Assembly: GCF_016741815.1 (NCBI RefSeq)
Contig: NZ_JAERRJ010000001.1
Coordinates: 620,001 to 684,000, forward strand
From: Nocardia acididurans
Lineage (GTDB): Bacteria; Actinomycetota; Actinomycetes; Mycobacteriales; Mycobacteriaceae
Reading direction: 5' to 3'
Length of the DNA stretch: 64,000 bases
A model generated the notes under the pieces. It saw only the letters and a list, made by a program, of their open reading frames with translations. It ran no database searches and was not told where the DNA came from. The stretch's first letter is position 1. Every line of letters starts with the position of its first letter. Shown piece by piece: positions 18,273 to 29,135 of this stretch. The translations under genes and the position numbers were made by a program.

Positions 18273-18920
18273 ATGAAGATCACCGTGTTCGGAGCGGCAG
18301 GCGGCGTCGGCGGCCGGGTCGTCACCGAGGCCCTGAGCCGCGGACATCAGGTGCGCGCCGTATCCCGATCCCACGATCGGCTCGCCGGACTCTGGGCGGA
18401 AGTCGAAGTCATGGCGGGCAGTGCCGCCGACCCGGAATTCGTGACCGCCGCGAGTGTGGGCAGCGATCTGGTCATCAGCGCCACCCGGCCTGTCATCGGC
18501 CAGGAGCACGAGCTCGCCGAAGTCGCGGAATCGCTGCTGAAGGGCTTGTCGGGCACCGGAATCCGCCTGCTCGTGGTGGGCGGAGCGGGCAGCCTGGTGG
18601 TGCCGGGCACCGGCCTGACCCTCGTCGAACAGCCGGACTTCCCCGCCGAACTGCTGCCCATCGCCGCCGCGTGCGGTGCCCAGCTCGACGTGTTCCAGGC
18701 GCACGAAGCCGCTGGGGGAGACGTGGATTGGGCCTACGTGAGCCCGTCCGCACTGCTCGAGCCGGGCGAGCGGACCGGAACCTACCGCCTCGGCGCGGAC
18801 GAGCTGGTCGCCGATGCCGAAGGGAACTCCGCGATTTCGATGGAGGATCTCGCGGTGGCCCTGCTCGACGAGGCGGAACTGCCGAAGCATCACCGCACCC
18901 GTTTCACCGCCGGATACTGA
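18273..18920 (+). CDS. NAD(P)-binding Rossmann-fold protein (atypical SDR / NmrA-like)
   Basis: About 215 residues from the ATG at 18273, which has GAGGAGCGG upstream; an in-frame GTG at 18249 adds only eight residues. The N-terminal dinucleotide-binding motif is VFGAAGGVGGRVV (GxxGxxG), and the second strand RAVSRSHDRL probably contacts the cofactor phosphate. The YxxxK dyad of classical SDRs is not visible, which fits the atypical SDR_a5/NmrA-like group. It lies on the same strand as the EamA gene, 98 bp downstream, and may be cotranscribed. The function is probably a redox sensor or reductase. Confidence 0.82.
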   Translation: MKITVFGAAGGVGGRVVTEALSRGHQVRAVSRSHDRLAGLWAEVEVMAGSAADPEFVTAASVGSDLVISATRPVIGQEHELAEVAESLLKGLSGTGIRLLVVGGAGSLVVPGTGLTLVEQPDFPAELLPIAAACGAQLDVFQAHEAAGGDVDWAYVSPSALLEPGERTGTYRLGADELVADAEGNSAISMEDLAVALLDEAELPKHHRTRFTAGY

Positions 18921-18940
18921 AACCCCTTCGGGGACAACGA

Positions 18941-18975
18941 AAAGCCCGCCAGGCCGAATCGGCCGGGCGGGCTTT
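18941..18975. terminator. Bidirectional intrinsic terminator
   Basis: AAAGCCCGCC (18941-18950) pairs with GGCGGGCTTT (18966-18975), with additional GGCC pairing inside. It is A/T-flanked on both strands and sits between two convergent genes. Confidence 0.85.
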
Positions 18976-18990
18976 CGAGTTGTCCGGATA

Positions 18991-19722
18991 TCAGAAGGGC
19001 CGGAACCCCGCGCCCACGCCGCCGCTGGCGTCGATATCGGCCAGCACCGAGGAGATGGTGGTGGCGATCTCCGGCGTGTGCAGCAGATCGCCCGCGCCCT
19101 TGCACGGCTGCATGTCGATGGTCACCGGGCCGAGCTCGAATTCCTGTCCGGCGACGACCATTCCGATGAGCCGGTCGCCCAGCAGCACCGGGCCGCCGGA
19201 GTCACCGTGGTTGGCGCACACCTGGCTGCGGAAGAAGGTCTCGTTCGTCTCCCACACCGGTCCACAGGTGTAGCCGGTGGTCCGCCCGTTCTTGCAGGCG
19301 ATGTCACCGACCCGGGGCCCGGCGCCGATGCCGTTGATGACCGACGGTCCGACCTGGCGGGTGGGGAGCACCCGGTCCGGATCCAGGGCGATGACCGCCC
19401 AGTCGAAGTAGTCGTCCTTGTTGGCGATGACGCCGATCCCGCCGCTGCGGGTGTATTCGGCGGCGATGCGCGCGCCGACCTCGCCGCAGTGCCCGGCGGT
19501 CAGAGCGACCAGGCGGTTCTCGCGGTCGTAACCGACAGCGGTGAGGGTGCATTCGGCGGCGCTGTTGGTCCCGTCGAGCTGTTCGACGTAGACGCCGGAG
19601 CCGCCGCCCAGGGTCACCATGGGCGCGGCGTCGGCGACACCGGCGGTGAGCAGGGTGGAACTCAGGGCGATACCGATCGCGGCCGCCCAGCGCAGAACTC
19701 GGGCGCGGCCCGTTGTGAACAT
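18991..19722 (-). CDS. Secreted chymotrypsin-like (S1) serine protease
   Basis: 243 residues. The signal peptide ends in ADA-APM. The catalytic triad is visible: His in LTAGHCGE, Asp in DYFDWAVIAL and Ser in ANHGDSGGPVLLG. Cys pairs around the His and Ser loops suggest disulfides. The protein is little longer than a minimal protease domain, with no PDZ or membrane segment, so it is probably released or wall-associated. Substrate and processing are unknown. It ends at the bidirectional terminator and is divergent from the MerR gene. Confidence 0.88.
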   Translation of the reverse strand: MFTTGRARVLRWAAAIGIALSSTLLTAGVADAAPMVTLGGGSGVYVEQLDGTNSAAECTLTAVGYDRENRLVALTAGHCGEVGARIAAEYTRSGGIGVIANKDDYFDWAVIALDPDRVLPTRQVGPSVINGIGAGPRVGDIACKNGRTTGYTCGPVWETNETFFRSQVCANHGDSGGPVLLGDRLIGMVVAGQEFELGPVTIDMQPCKGAGDLLHTPEIATTISSVLADIDASGGVGAGFRPF

Positions 19723-19771
19723 GATTTTCCTGTTCCCCCAGATGTGAATAGAACGCGTTGAATAATAGGAC

Positions 19772-19802
19772 TTGACCTTGACGCTGCGTCAACTTGCACT
19801 CT
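19772..19802 (+). promoter_or_regulatory. MerR-type promoter/operator upstream of the TipA-like gene
   Basis: TTGACC (19772-19777) could be a -35 box. It is followed by a perfect palindrome TTGACG-CTG-CGTCAA (19778-19792) and a weak -10-like CACTCT about 19 bp from the -35. A palindrome filling a 19-bp spacer is the classical layout of MerR-activated promoters, so autoregulation is likely. Confidence 0.6.
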
Positions 19803-19840
19803 GGAATCCGTCGAGCGAACGAGAGGAAAGGAAACGGACA

Positions 19841-20596
19841 GTGGCGACCGAATGGTCCATCCATGAACTGGCCAAGTACGCCGGGACCACCAGCCGCACC
19901 CTGCGGCACTACGGTGACCTCGGCCTGCTGACGCCCAGCCGGATCGGACACAACGGCTACCGCTATTACGACCAGGAATCCCTCGTGCGATTGCAGCGGA
20001 TCCTGCTGCTGCGCGAACTCGGCCTCGGCCTCCCGGCCATCGCCGAAGTCCTCGCGGGAGAAAGGGACACCGCCGCCGCATTGCGCACGCATCTGGAATT
20101 GCTGAAACAGGAGCAGGCTCGGATCGCGCGCCAAATCGCCTCGGTGCACACCACATTGCGCAAAACGGAAGCAGGTGAACAACTCATGGCCGACGAAGTC
20201 TTCGACGGATTCGACCACACGCAGTACAAGGACGAGGTCATCGAACGCTGGGGCAAGGACGCCTACGAGCGCGGTGACCGCTGGTGGCGGGCCAAGTCCG
20301 ACGCCGAGAAGAAGGCCCACCTCCAGATGCAACTGGACATGGCCGTCGACTACGCCCGCGCGTTCCAGGCCGGCACCCCCGTCGACAGCGACGAGGTGCA
20401 GGCCATCGTGCAGCGCCACTACGACTGGGTGGCAGAAGGCTGGCAGGGCCGCCGCCCCGTCAAGGAGGCCTTCATCGGCCTCGGCGAAATGTACGTCCAG
20501 GACCCGCGATTCGCCGTCAACTACGACCAGCACGCCGAAGGCACCGCGGCCTACGTCCGCGACGCCATGAAGGCGTACGCCGAACAGCGCCTCTGA
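19841..20596 (+). CDS. MerR-family regulator with TipAS-type ligand-binding domain
   Basis: About 251 residues from the GTG at 19841, preceded by GAGAGGAAAGGA. A TTG at 19772 would add residues encoded by the operator itself, so I reject it. The N-terminal MerR domain is WSIHELAKYAGTTSRTLRHYGDLGLLTPSRIGHNGYRYYD, a coiled-coil region follows (LEEL/LLKQEQARIARQ-like), and the C-terminal half (about 120-251) has the TipAS features GFDHTQYKDEVIERWG, HYDWVAEGW and FAVNYDQHAEGTAAYVRDAM. TipA proteins bind thiopeptide and other antibiotics and activate their own promoter. The ligand here is unknown. Confidence 0.88.
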   Translation: MATEWSIHELAKYAGTTSRTLRHYGDLGLLTPSRIGHNGYRYYDQESLVRLQRILLLRELGLGLPAIAEVLAGERDTAAALRTHLELLKQEQARIARQIASVHTTLRKTEAGEQLMADEVFDGFDHTQYKDEVIERWGKDAYERGDRWWRAKSDAEKKAHLQMQLDMAVDYARAFQAGTPVDSDEVQAIVQRHYDWVAEGWQGRRPVKEAFIGLGEMYVQDPRFAVNYDQHAEGTAAYVRDAMKAYAEQRL

Positions 20597-20611
20597 TCAC
20601 CGCGCGGAAAG

Positions 20612-20649
20612 CGAACGGCCCGAGCGATGAGAATCGCTCGGGCCGTTCG
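20612..20649 (+). terminator. Strong hairpin terminator after the MerR gene
   Basis: A 17-bp perfect stem runs from CGAACGGCCCGAGCGAT to its complement, closed by a GAGA loop. It lies 15 bp after the stop codon. No long T-run follows, as is common in actinobacteria. Confidence 0.85.
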
Positions 20650-20751
20650 TGATTCGCGTCCCCGCGGGTTCAGAGCCGAGAGCGGGTCGAGCCCGCGTGC
20701 ATGGCGGGGGGTTCGGGGGCGGAGCCCCTGAGAGCCCCTACCGAGAGTGGG

Positions 20752-21966
20752 TCATGCCGCGCACATGGATTGCATGACCCCCTTCAGAATCGGCGCACCG
20801 TAGGTGGTGGGCGCGAACGCCAGGGTCTGCGCGATCGACAGCGGGGTGAGGACGGTCGAGGCGACGCCCGTCCAGCCGGCGATCATATTGCCGAGGGTGA
20901 GCAGCAGGCTGGTGGTGTCGAGCGCCAGCGTCACCAGGTCGAAGGCGTTCTCGACGGAAACATCGGCCAGTGCGACGGTGTTGAGTGCCTTGCCCTCGTA
21001 GATGTCGAAGCCGAGGTTGGCCAGGAAGGTCATCGGGCCGTAGTCCATGGCGTTGACGATCGGGCCGAGGTCTTCGGTGCGGCGCAGGGTCACGATGTCG
21101 GCGACCCGGTTGTCACGCAGGAAGGCTTGCAGCGCAGCGGCATTGCCCTCCACGACGGCGGCGTCGATGCCGAGCGCGCCGGTGGTGGTGAGGAAGTGCC
21201 GGGTGCGTTCGACCAGCTCGGAGGTCTTCAGTTCCGCCATCGGCGTGCAGCTGCCGTCCGCGAGCACCAGCTGATTGGCGAGGTCGACCAGTGGCTGCGG
21301 TACCGAGACCTGCTCGTCGGGCAGTTCGAGTTGCAGTTTCTGGTATGCGCCGGTGGTGTTGCAGCCCAGTTCCAGCTGGTTCTGGATCGCGCGCGCCAGG
21401 GACTTCACGCCGTTGAAGATCGCGCCGACGATGGGCTTGAGCACGAAGCCGACGGTCGGGACCAGGCTCGCGCCCAGCTGCGCCGGGATCTTCACGATGC
21501 GGGCGGCGAGGATGAACACCTCGATCATGTCGTTGATGCTCAGCGACGACACCGAGACGGTCTGGTGGATGCGGCCGGTGCGGATGGCGTCGAGGCTGTT
21601 GACCAGGTTGCTGACGATCGGGTCGTCGAGGAATTCGGTGCGCTCGTTGACCGATCCGACGGGCAGCATGTCGCGGTGCACGCGGATAGCGGCGATGGAC
21701 CGCCGGAAGTCGTCGACCTGCTGGTCGAAGCCGGTCAGCTGATGGCCGGGCACGGTGGTGCGCAGGGCGGTGGCCGCGGTGGTGACGACGTGGTCGAAAG
21801 TGGCAGAACCCTTTCCGCAAACTTCGGTCGCCTCGGCGACCTGGATGTCGGCGAGGGTTTCGCCCGCGGCGTGGGCGGGTGCGGCGGCGGGGAGCAGGGC
21901 GGCCGTGCTGAGCACGGCGGTGAGCGTGAGTGCGCCCGTGAGCGGGGCGAGACGGGGGAACCGCAT
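20752..21966 (-). CDS. Secreted protein of unknown function beside glf
   Basis: About 404 residues from the ATG at 21966, whose N-terminus is a standard signal peptide (LTGALTLTAVLSTAALLPAAAPAHA); an upstream in-frame ATG at 22023 would extend it by 19 basic residues. The mature protein is Leu/Thr/Val-rich and probably mostly helical, with a few widely spaced Cys (EVCGKG, LGCNTT, GSCTPM, QSMCAA) that could form two disulfides. I recognise no domain. It occupies the position of the exported repetitive protein Erp (Rv3810) in M. tuberculosis, but no Erp-like PGLTS repeats are present. It is divergent from glf with a 270-bp gap. Confidence 0.7.
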   Translation of the reverse strand: MRFPRLAPLTGALTLTAVLSTAALLPAAAPAHAAGETLADIQVAEATEVCGKGSATFDHVVTTAATALRTTVPGHQLTGFDQQVDDFRRSIAAIRVHRDMLPVGSVNERTEFLDDPIVSNLVNSLDAIRTGRIHQTVSVSSLSINDMIEVFILAARIVKIPAQLGASLVPTVGFVLKPIVGAIFNGVKSLARAIQNQLELGCNTTGAYQKLQLELPDEQVSVPQPLVDLANQLVLADGSCTPMAELKTSELVERTRHFLTTTGALGIDAAVVEGNAAALQAFLRDNRVADIVTLRRTEDLGPIVNAMDYGPMTFLANLGFDIYEGKALNTVALADVSVENAFDLVTLALDTTSLLLTLGNMIAGWTGVASTVLTPLSIAQTLAFAPTTYGAPILKGVMQSMCAA

Positions 21967-22215
21967 GGGGGTGAAGGTCTTCCGGGTCGGGCGAAGGGCA
22001 CGGCCGCACGGTGCATACGGCAACCAAACTGGACGGATGTTCAGTTCGGGTGCCTATGTAATACAGGTCTCATGACCCGCCTGTCTGCACTTTGGTGAAC
22101 TTTGAGCAAAACCTTCGAGATCTCATCCCACTCATCGGGATGACCGCCACAGGTCCGGCGCGTACCCTCGGCGAGCCCGTCAACCTTGCTCACAGATGGC
22201 AGCGCACGCGCATAA

Positions 22216-25366
<3,151 letters not shown>

Positions 25367-25370
<4 letters not shown>

Positions 25371-25993
25371 CCGCATCCGCTCCCGATGCCTTCGGCGCCG
25401 ACCGCGAACTGCCGCTCGTCACCGAGGTTTCCGAGGAAGCCGAGGGCTGCTGCGGCGGTGGCTGCTGCGGCGCCGAGGGCGAGGTCCCGCCCGTCGAGGT
25501 GCGGGCGCTGAACATCGTGCAGGGCACGATCGGGCAGTACCCGGCCGTCATCAAGGCCGCGCGCGGCATGTCGCATTTCGGTGAGCACGCCCTGGGCTGG
25601 ATGGCCATCGGCGCGGCCGGCGCGCTCGTCGACAAGAAGCGCCGCCGCCAGTGGGCCGGGGTCGCGGTCGGCGCGTTCGGGTCGCACGCGGCGTCCGTGG
25701 TGATCAAGCGGATCGTCCGCCGCCCCCGCCCGAACGACCCGTCCGTGCAGGTCAACGTGTCGACGCCGAGCAAATTGAGCTTCCCGTCCTCGCATGCGAC
25801 ATCCACTACGGCGGCGGCTGTGTTGCTCGGCAGGCTCACCGGGCTACCCTTGCCTGCGGTGCTCGTCCCGCCGATGCTGCTCTCCCGGCTCGTTCTCGGA
25901 GTGCACTACCCGTCCGACGTTCTCGCCGGTTCCGCGCTGGGCGCAGCATCCGCCGCCGCTGTGCTTGCCGCTGAAAAGAGACTCGCCAAGTGA
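25367..25993 (+). CDS. PAP2-family phosphatase, decaprenylphosphoryl-5-phosphoribose phosphatase candidate (Rv3807c-like)
   Basis: 208 residues. The PAP2 signatures are KRIVRRPRPND (motif 1), PSSHATSTTAAA (motif 2) and SRLVLGVHYPSDVLAGSALG (motif 3, with catalytic His). Four or so membrane segments are visible. By position (Rv3807c in M. tuberculosis) it should remove the 5-phosphate from decaprenyl-phosphoryl-phosphoribose made by the downstream UbiA, before DprE1/E2 epimerisation. The N-terminus is unusual in carrying a cysteine cluster (EGCCGGGCCGAEGE). The GTG at 25367 overlaps the glfT2 stop (GTGA), with AGGAG twelve bases upstream. Confidence 0.88.
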
Positions 25994-26967
25994 CCACCGC
26001 CAAGGAAAGAGCCGTTGAGGATATGAGCGAAGAGCCGACCGGCACCGACCTAGCCGAGGCGGTGATCAAGGGCCCGCCGAAGACACTGGGCGGTGGCCTG
26101 ATCAAGGCGATGCGCCCGCGTCAGTGGGTCAAGAACGTCCTGGTGCTGGCGGCTCCGCTGGTGGCGGGCAAGACCGCGGCCGGCGACATCATCATCACCG
26201 ACGGCTCGGTGATCGCGAATGTCGCGATCGCCTTCGCGGTGTTCTGCCTGGCGGCCTCCGGCATCTACCTGATCAACGACGCCCTCGACGTCGAGGCGGA
26301 TCGCGCGCATCCGACCAAGCGCTTCCGGCCGATCGCGGCCGGCGTGGTTCCGGTGAACCTGGCCTACGGGCTCGCCGTGCTGTTGCTGGTCGCCTCGATC
26401 GCCGGTTCTTTCCTGGCCAACTGGCATCTGGCCGTGGTGATGGCCGTGTACATCGCCATCCAGCTCGCCTACTGCCTGGGCCTGAAGCATCAGGCCGTGC
26501 TCGACATCGCCATCGTGTCGTCGGGCTTCCTGCTGCGCGCGGTGGCCGGTGGTACCGCCGCCGACATCCGGCTGTCCAAGTGGTTCCTGCTGATCATGGC
26601 GTTCGGCTCGCTGTTCATGGCGGCCGGAAAGCGCTACGCCGAGTTGAAGATCGCGCTCGACACCGGCGCCAAGATCCGCAAGTCGCTGGAGTACTACACC
26701 CCGACCTACCTGCGGTTCGTGTGGACGCTGGCGGCCACCACCGTGGTGGTCTGCTACGGCCTGTGGGCGTTCGAGCCCGATCACGCCAACAATGTCTGGT
26801 TCGCCATCTCGATGATTCCGTTCACCATCGCGATCCTGCGCTACGCCGTGGACGTCGACGGCGGTGAAGCCGGTGAGCCCGAAGAGATCGCCCTGGGGGA
26901 CCGGATCCTCCAGTTCCTCGCAATCGCCTGGATCGGAGCGGTAGGTGTCGCTGTCTATCTCACCTGA
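25990..26967 (+). CDS. ubiA: Decaprenyl-phosphate phosphoribosyltransferase (UbiA family)
   Basis: 325 residues, about nine membrane segments. It transfers 5-phosphoribose from PRPP to decaprenyl phosphate, the first committed step to the arabinan donor DPA. The N-terminal cytosolic stretch leads to MRPRQWVKNVLVLAAPLVAG, and the catalytic Asp-rich loop is INDALDVEADRAHPTKRFRPIA. The second conserved loop (KHQAVLDIAIVSSGFLLRA, then KRYAELK) is also present. The start overlaps the phosphatase stop by 4 bp (GTGA). The 3' end overlaps aftB by 23 bp. Confidence 0.95.
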   Translation: MTTAKERAVEDMSEEPTGTDLAEAVIKGPPKTLGGGLIKAMRPRQWVKNVLVLAAPLVAGKTAAGDIIITDGSVIANVAIAFAVFCLAASGIYLINDALDVEADRAHPTKRFRPIAAGVVPVNLAYGLAVLLLVASIAGSFLANWHLAVVMAVYIAIQLAYCLGLKHQAVLDIAIVSSGFLLRAVAGGTAADIRLSKWFLLIMAFGSLFMAAGKRYAELKIALDTGAKIRKSLEYYTPTYLRFVWTLAATTVVVCYGLWAFEPDHANNVWFAISMIPFTIAILRYAVDVDGGEAGEPEEIALGDRILQFLAIAWIGAVGVAVYLT

Positions 26968-28960
26968 CGTGGTAGAGGGAGAAGAGCGAGAGGGCGCGCC
27001 GACGGCACAGTTGCCGGTCGGTCGCGCCCGTCGGCGCGTGGAGAGTTCCGCTCGCCGGTTCTCGCGACTATCTCGCATTACCTTCGTCGGTGGGGTAGCC
27101 CTCACCGCGGCGCTGTTCGCCATCGGCGGCTGGGAGCGGCGCTGGATCGCCGACGACGGCCTGATCGTGCTGCGCACGGTGCGCAACCTGCTGGCGGGCA
27201 ACGGTCCCGTCTTCAATGCGGGCGAGCGCGTCGAGGCCAACACCAGTACCGCCTGGACCTACATCGTGTGGTTCTTCAGCTGGCTCACCCAGGCCCGGCT
27301 GGAGTACGTCGTGCTCGGTATCGCGCTGACCCTGTCGGTGGGGGCCATCGTGTTCGCCATGCTCGGCACCGCCCGGCTGTGGGGTGGGACGGCGGCCCAG
27401 TTGCTGCTGCCTGCGGGCGCTCTCGTCTACATCGCGGTGCCCCCGGCCCGTGACTACGCCACCTCGGGGCTGGAGTCGAGCCTGGTCATCTTTTGGCTGG
27501 CCGTGCTGTGGTGGCAGTTGATCCGCTGGTCGCAGGCCGAGAAGGTGAGCAGGGCAAGCTTTTTCGGACTGGTCTTCTTCGCGGGCCTGGCGCCGCTGAT
27601 CCGTCCCGAGATGACGCTGGTCGGCGCGCTGACGCTGCTCATGATCTTCTGTGCGCCGCTGCCCGAAACCCGTATGCGCCCGTGGGTGTTCCGGGTGTTG
27701 ATCGTGGCGGTGGCCGGTCTGGTGCCGGTCTGCTATCAGATCTGGCGGATGGGCTACTACGGTCTGCCCTACCCGAATACGGCGGTCGCGAAGGACGCGG
27801 GCGGGGCCAAGTGGGGTCAGGGCTGGGTCTACCTGTGGAATCTGGTCGGGCCGTACTGGCTGTGGCTGCCGCTGCTCGTGCTGGCGCTCACCGCGCTGCT
27901 GGTGGTGCGGTCGCGGCGGCTGGGCGAACAGACCGGTCGTCACTCCGTGGTGCGGTCCGCCGATGCCGCGAAACCGTCCGCGCGCGAACGCCTGCACGAC
28001 TTCAGCGTGTGGCTGCGCACGCCCGCCGCGGTGGTCACGCTGGTGCTCGTCGCCGGTGTGCTGCTGACCCTCTACCAGGTCCGCGTCGGCGGCGACTTCA
28101 TGCACGGCCGGATGCTGCTGCCGCAGCTGTTCTGCCTGCTGCTGCCGGTCATGGTCATTCCGCTGAAGCTGCCGGACGCGCTGCTGGGCGGTACGCCCGG
28201 TCCGCGCCGCACCGACTGGGTCTTCCTGATCGTGCTGGCGGCCTTCGCCGGTACCGCGGGCTGGGCGCTGTTCGCGTCCAACACCACGGCCATCAAGCTG
28301 GGCACCAAGATCAGCTCCTCGGGCATCGTGGACGAGCGGATCTACTACGTGCTCAACACCGGTCACGATCATCCGATCCGCGCCGAGGACTACCTGGACT
28401 ACCCGCGCATGCGCGCCATGGTCCGCGATATCGCCGACAATCCCAACGGCGGCCTGCTCATCAATTCGCCGTCGTTCATGAACTGGTACATCGCGCCGCC
28501 GCCGGAGCCCATCCCCGCCGAGGGCGCCGGGCACACCGTGTTCTTCCTGAACCTCGGTATGACCAGCATGAACGTTCCGCTGGACGTGCGGGTGATCGAT
28601 CAGATGGGTCTGGCGTATCCGCTTGCGGCACATACCGATCGGTTGACAGACGGTCGGATCGGCCACGACAAGAACCTCTACCCGGACTGGGTGGTGGTCG
28701 ACGCCGGCATGGTCGACAAGAAGCCGTGGATGCCGTGGTTCATGGACGAGCGCTGGGTCACCCAGGCCCGAGTCGCCCTGAGCTGCCCGGAAACCCAGGA
28801 CATGCTGGCCTCCACGCGGGCGCCGCTGACCTTCGATCGGTTCCGGCACAACATCCAGCAGTCGCTGGAGTTCGCCAAGTATCGGATCGACCGGGTGCCC
28901 AAGTACGAGATCCAGCGCTGCGGTCTGGTCGACCCCACGGACCCGAACTCGCCCAAATAA
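26945..28960 (+). CDS. aftB: Terminal beta-1,2-arabinofuranosyltransferase AftB
   Basis: 671 residues, a GT-C enzyme that adds the terminal beta-1,2-Araf residues of arabinan, which carry mycolates, from DPA on the periplasmic side. After a cytosolic N-terminus there is a membrane segment and then the GT-C aspartate motif RRWIADDGLIVLRTVRNL. About ten further membrane helices follow, then a soluble C-terminal domain of some 200 residues (from ISSSGIVDERIYYV to the end). GGAGCGG lies before the GTG at 26945, inside ubiA; a GTG at 26969 is an alternative. It is the last gene of the glf operon, followed by a small terminator. Confidence 0.93.
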   Translation: MSLSISPDVVEGEEREGAPTAQLPVGRARRRVESSARRFSRLSRITFVGGVALTAALFAIGGWERRWIADDGLIVLRTVRNLLAGNGPVFNAGERVEANTSTAWTYIVWFFSWLTQARLEYVVLGIALTLSVGAIVFAMLGTARLWGGTAAQLLLPAGALVYIAVPPARDYATSGLESSLVIFWLAVLWWQLIRWSQAEKVSRASFFGLVFFAGLAPLIRPEMTLVGALTLLMIFCAPLPETRMRPWVFRVLIVAVAGLVPVCYQIWRMGYYGLPYPNTAVAKDAGGAKWGQGWVYLWNLVGPYWLWLPLLVLALTALLVVRSRRLGEQTGRHSVVRSADAAKPSARERLHDFSVWLRTPAAVVTLVLVAGVLLTLYQVRVGGDFMHGRMLLPQLFCLLLPVMVIPLKLPDALLGGTPGPRRTDWVFLIVLAAFAGTAGWALFASNTTAIKLGTKISSSGIVDERIYYVLNTGHDHPIRAEDYLDYPRMRAMVRDIADNPNGGLLINSPSFMNWYIAPPPEPIPAEGAGHTVFFLNLGMTSMNVPLDVRVIDQMGLAYPLAAHTDRLTDGRIGHDKNLYPDWVVVDAGMVDKKPWMPWFMDERWVTQARVALSCPETQDMLASTRAPLTFDRFRHNIQQSLEFAKYRIDRVPKYEIQRCGLVDPTDPNSPK

Positions 28961-28969
28961 CACACCGAG

Positions 28970-28989
28970 ACAGTCAATATGACTGTTTT
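28970..28989 (+). terminator. Small terminator after aftB
   Basis: ACAGTCA-ATA-TGACTGT followed by TTT, 10 bp after the aftB stop. It separates the glf operon from the mycolyltransferase array. Confidence 0.65.
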
Positions 28990-29020
28990 GCAACGTATTA
29001 CGTGTCAACTATCTCGGTTT

Positions 29021-29060
29021 GATAACGCCACGCCGTGTGTTCCGCGATAGGCTCCCCGAG
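29021..29060 (+). promoter_or_regulatory. Shared promoter module upstream of mycolyltransferase A1
   Basis: GATAACGC (29021), 17 bp, then GATAGGCTCCCCGAG (29046-29060). The same two blocks occur upstream of the next gene at identical spacing. TAGGCT (29048-29053) fits the actinobacterial -10 consensus TANNNT; transcription would start about 75 bp before the ATG. Confidence 0.6.
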
Positions 29061-29135
29061 TACGCCTCTCGCGGTCCATCTTCGTATGTGCCGCAATGGT
29101 TGTCGCAATACGGATGATGAGGGACAGGCGGGGCT

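Noticed and set aside
20700..20750. GGGGGCGGAGCCCC-type stem after the MerR gene (also a relative near 35100) as a mobile repeat
   Set aside because: Similar GC-rich stems are common 3'-end hairpins in Nocardiaceae; there are no terminal repeats or target duplications.
25421..25480. The Cys-rich segment as a frameshift artefact or separate small protein
   Set aside because: The frame is continuous with the PAP2 domain, has a GTGA coupling start and AGGAG upstream, so it is a genuine N-terminus.
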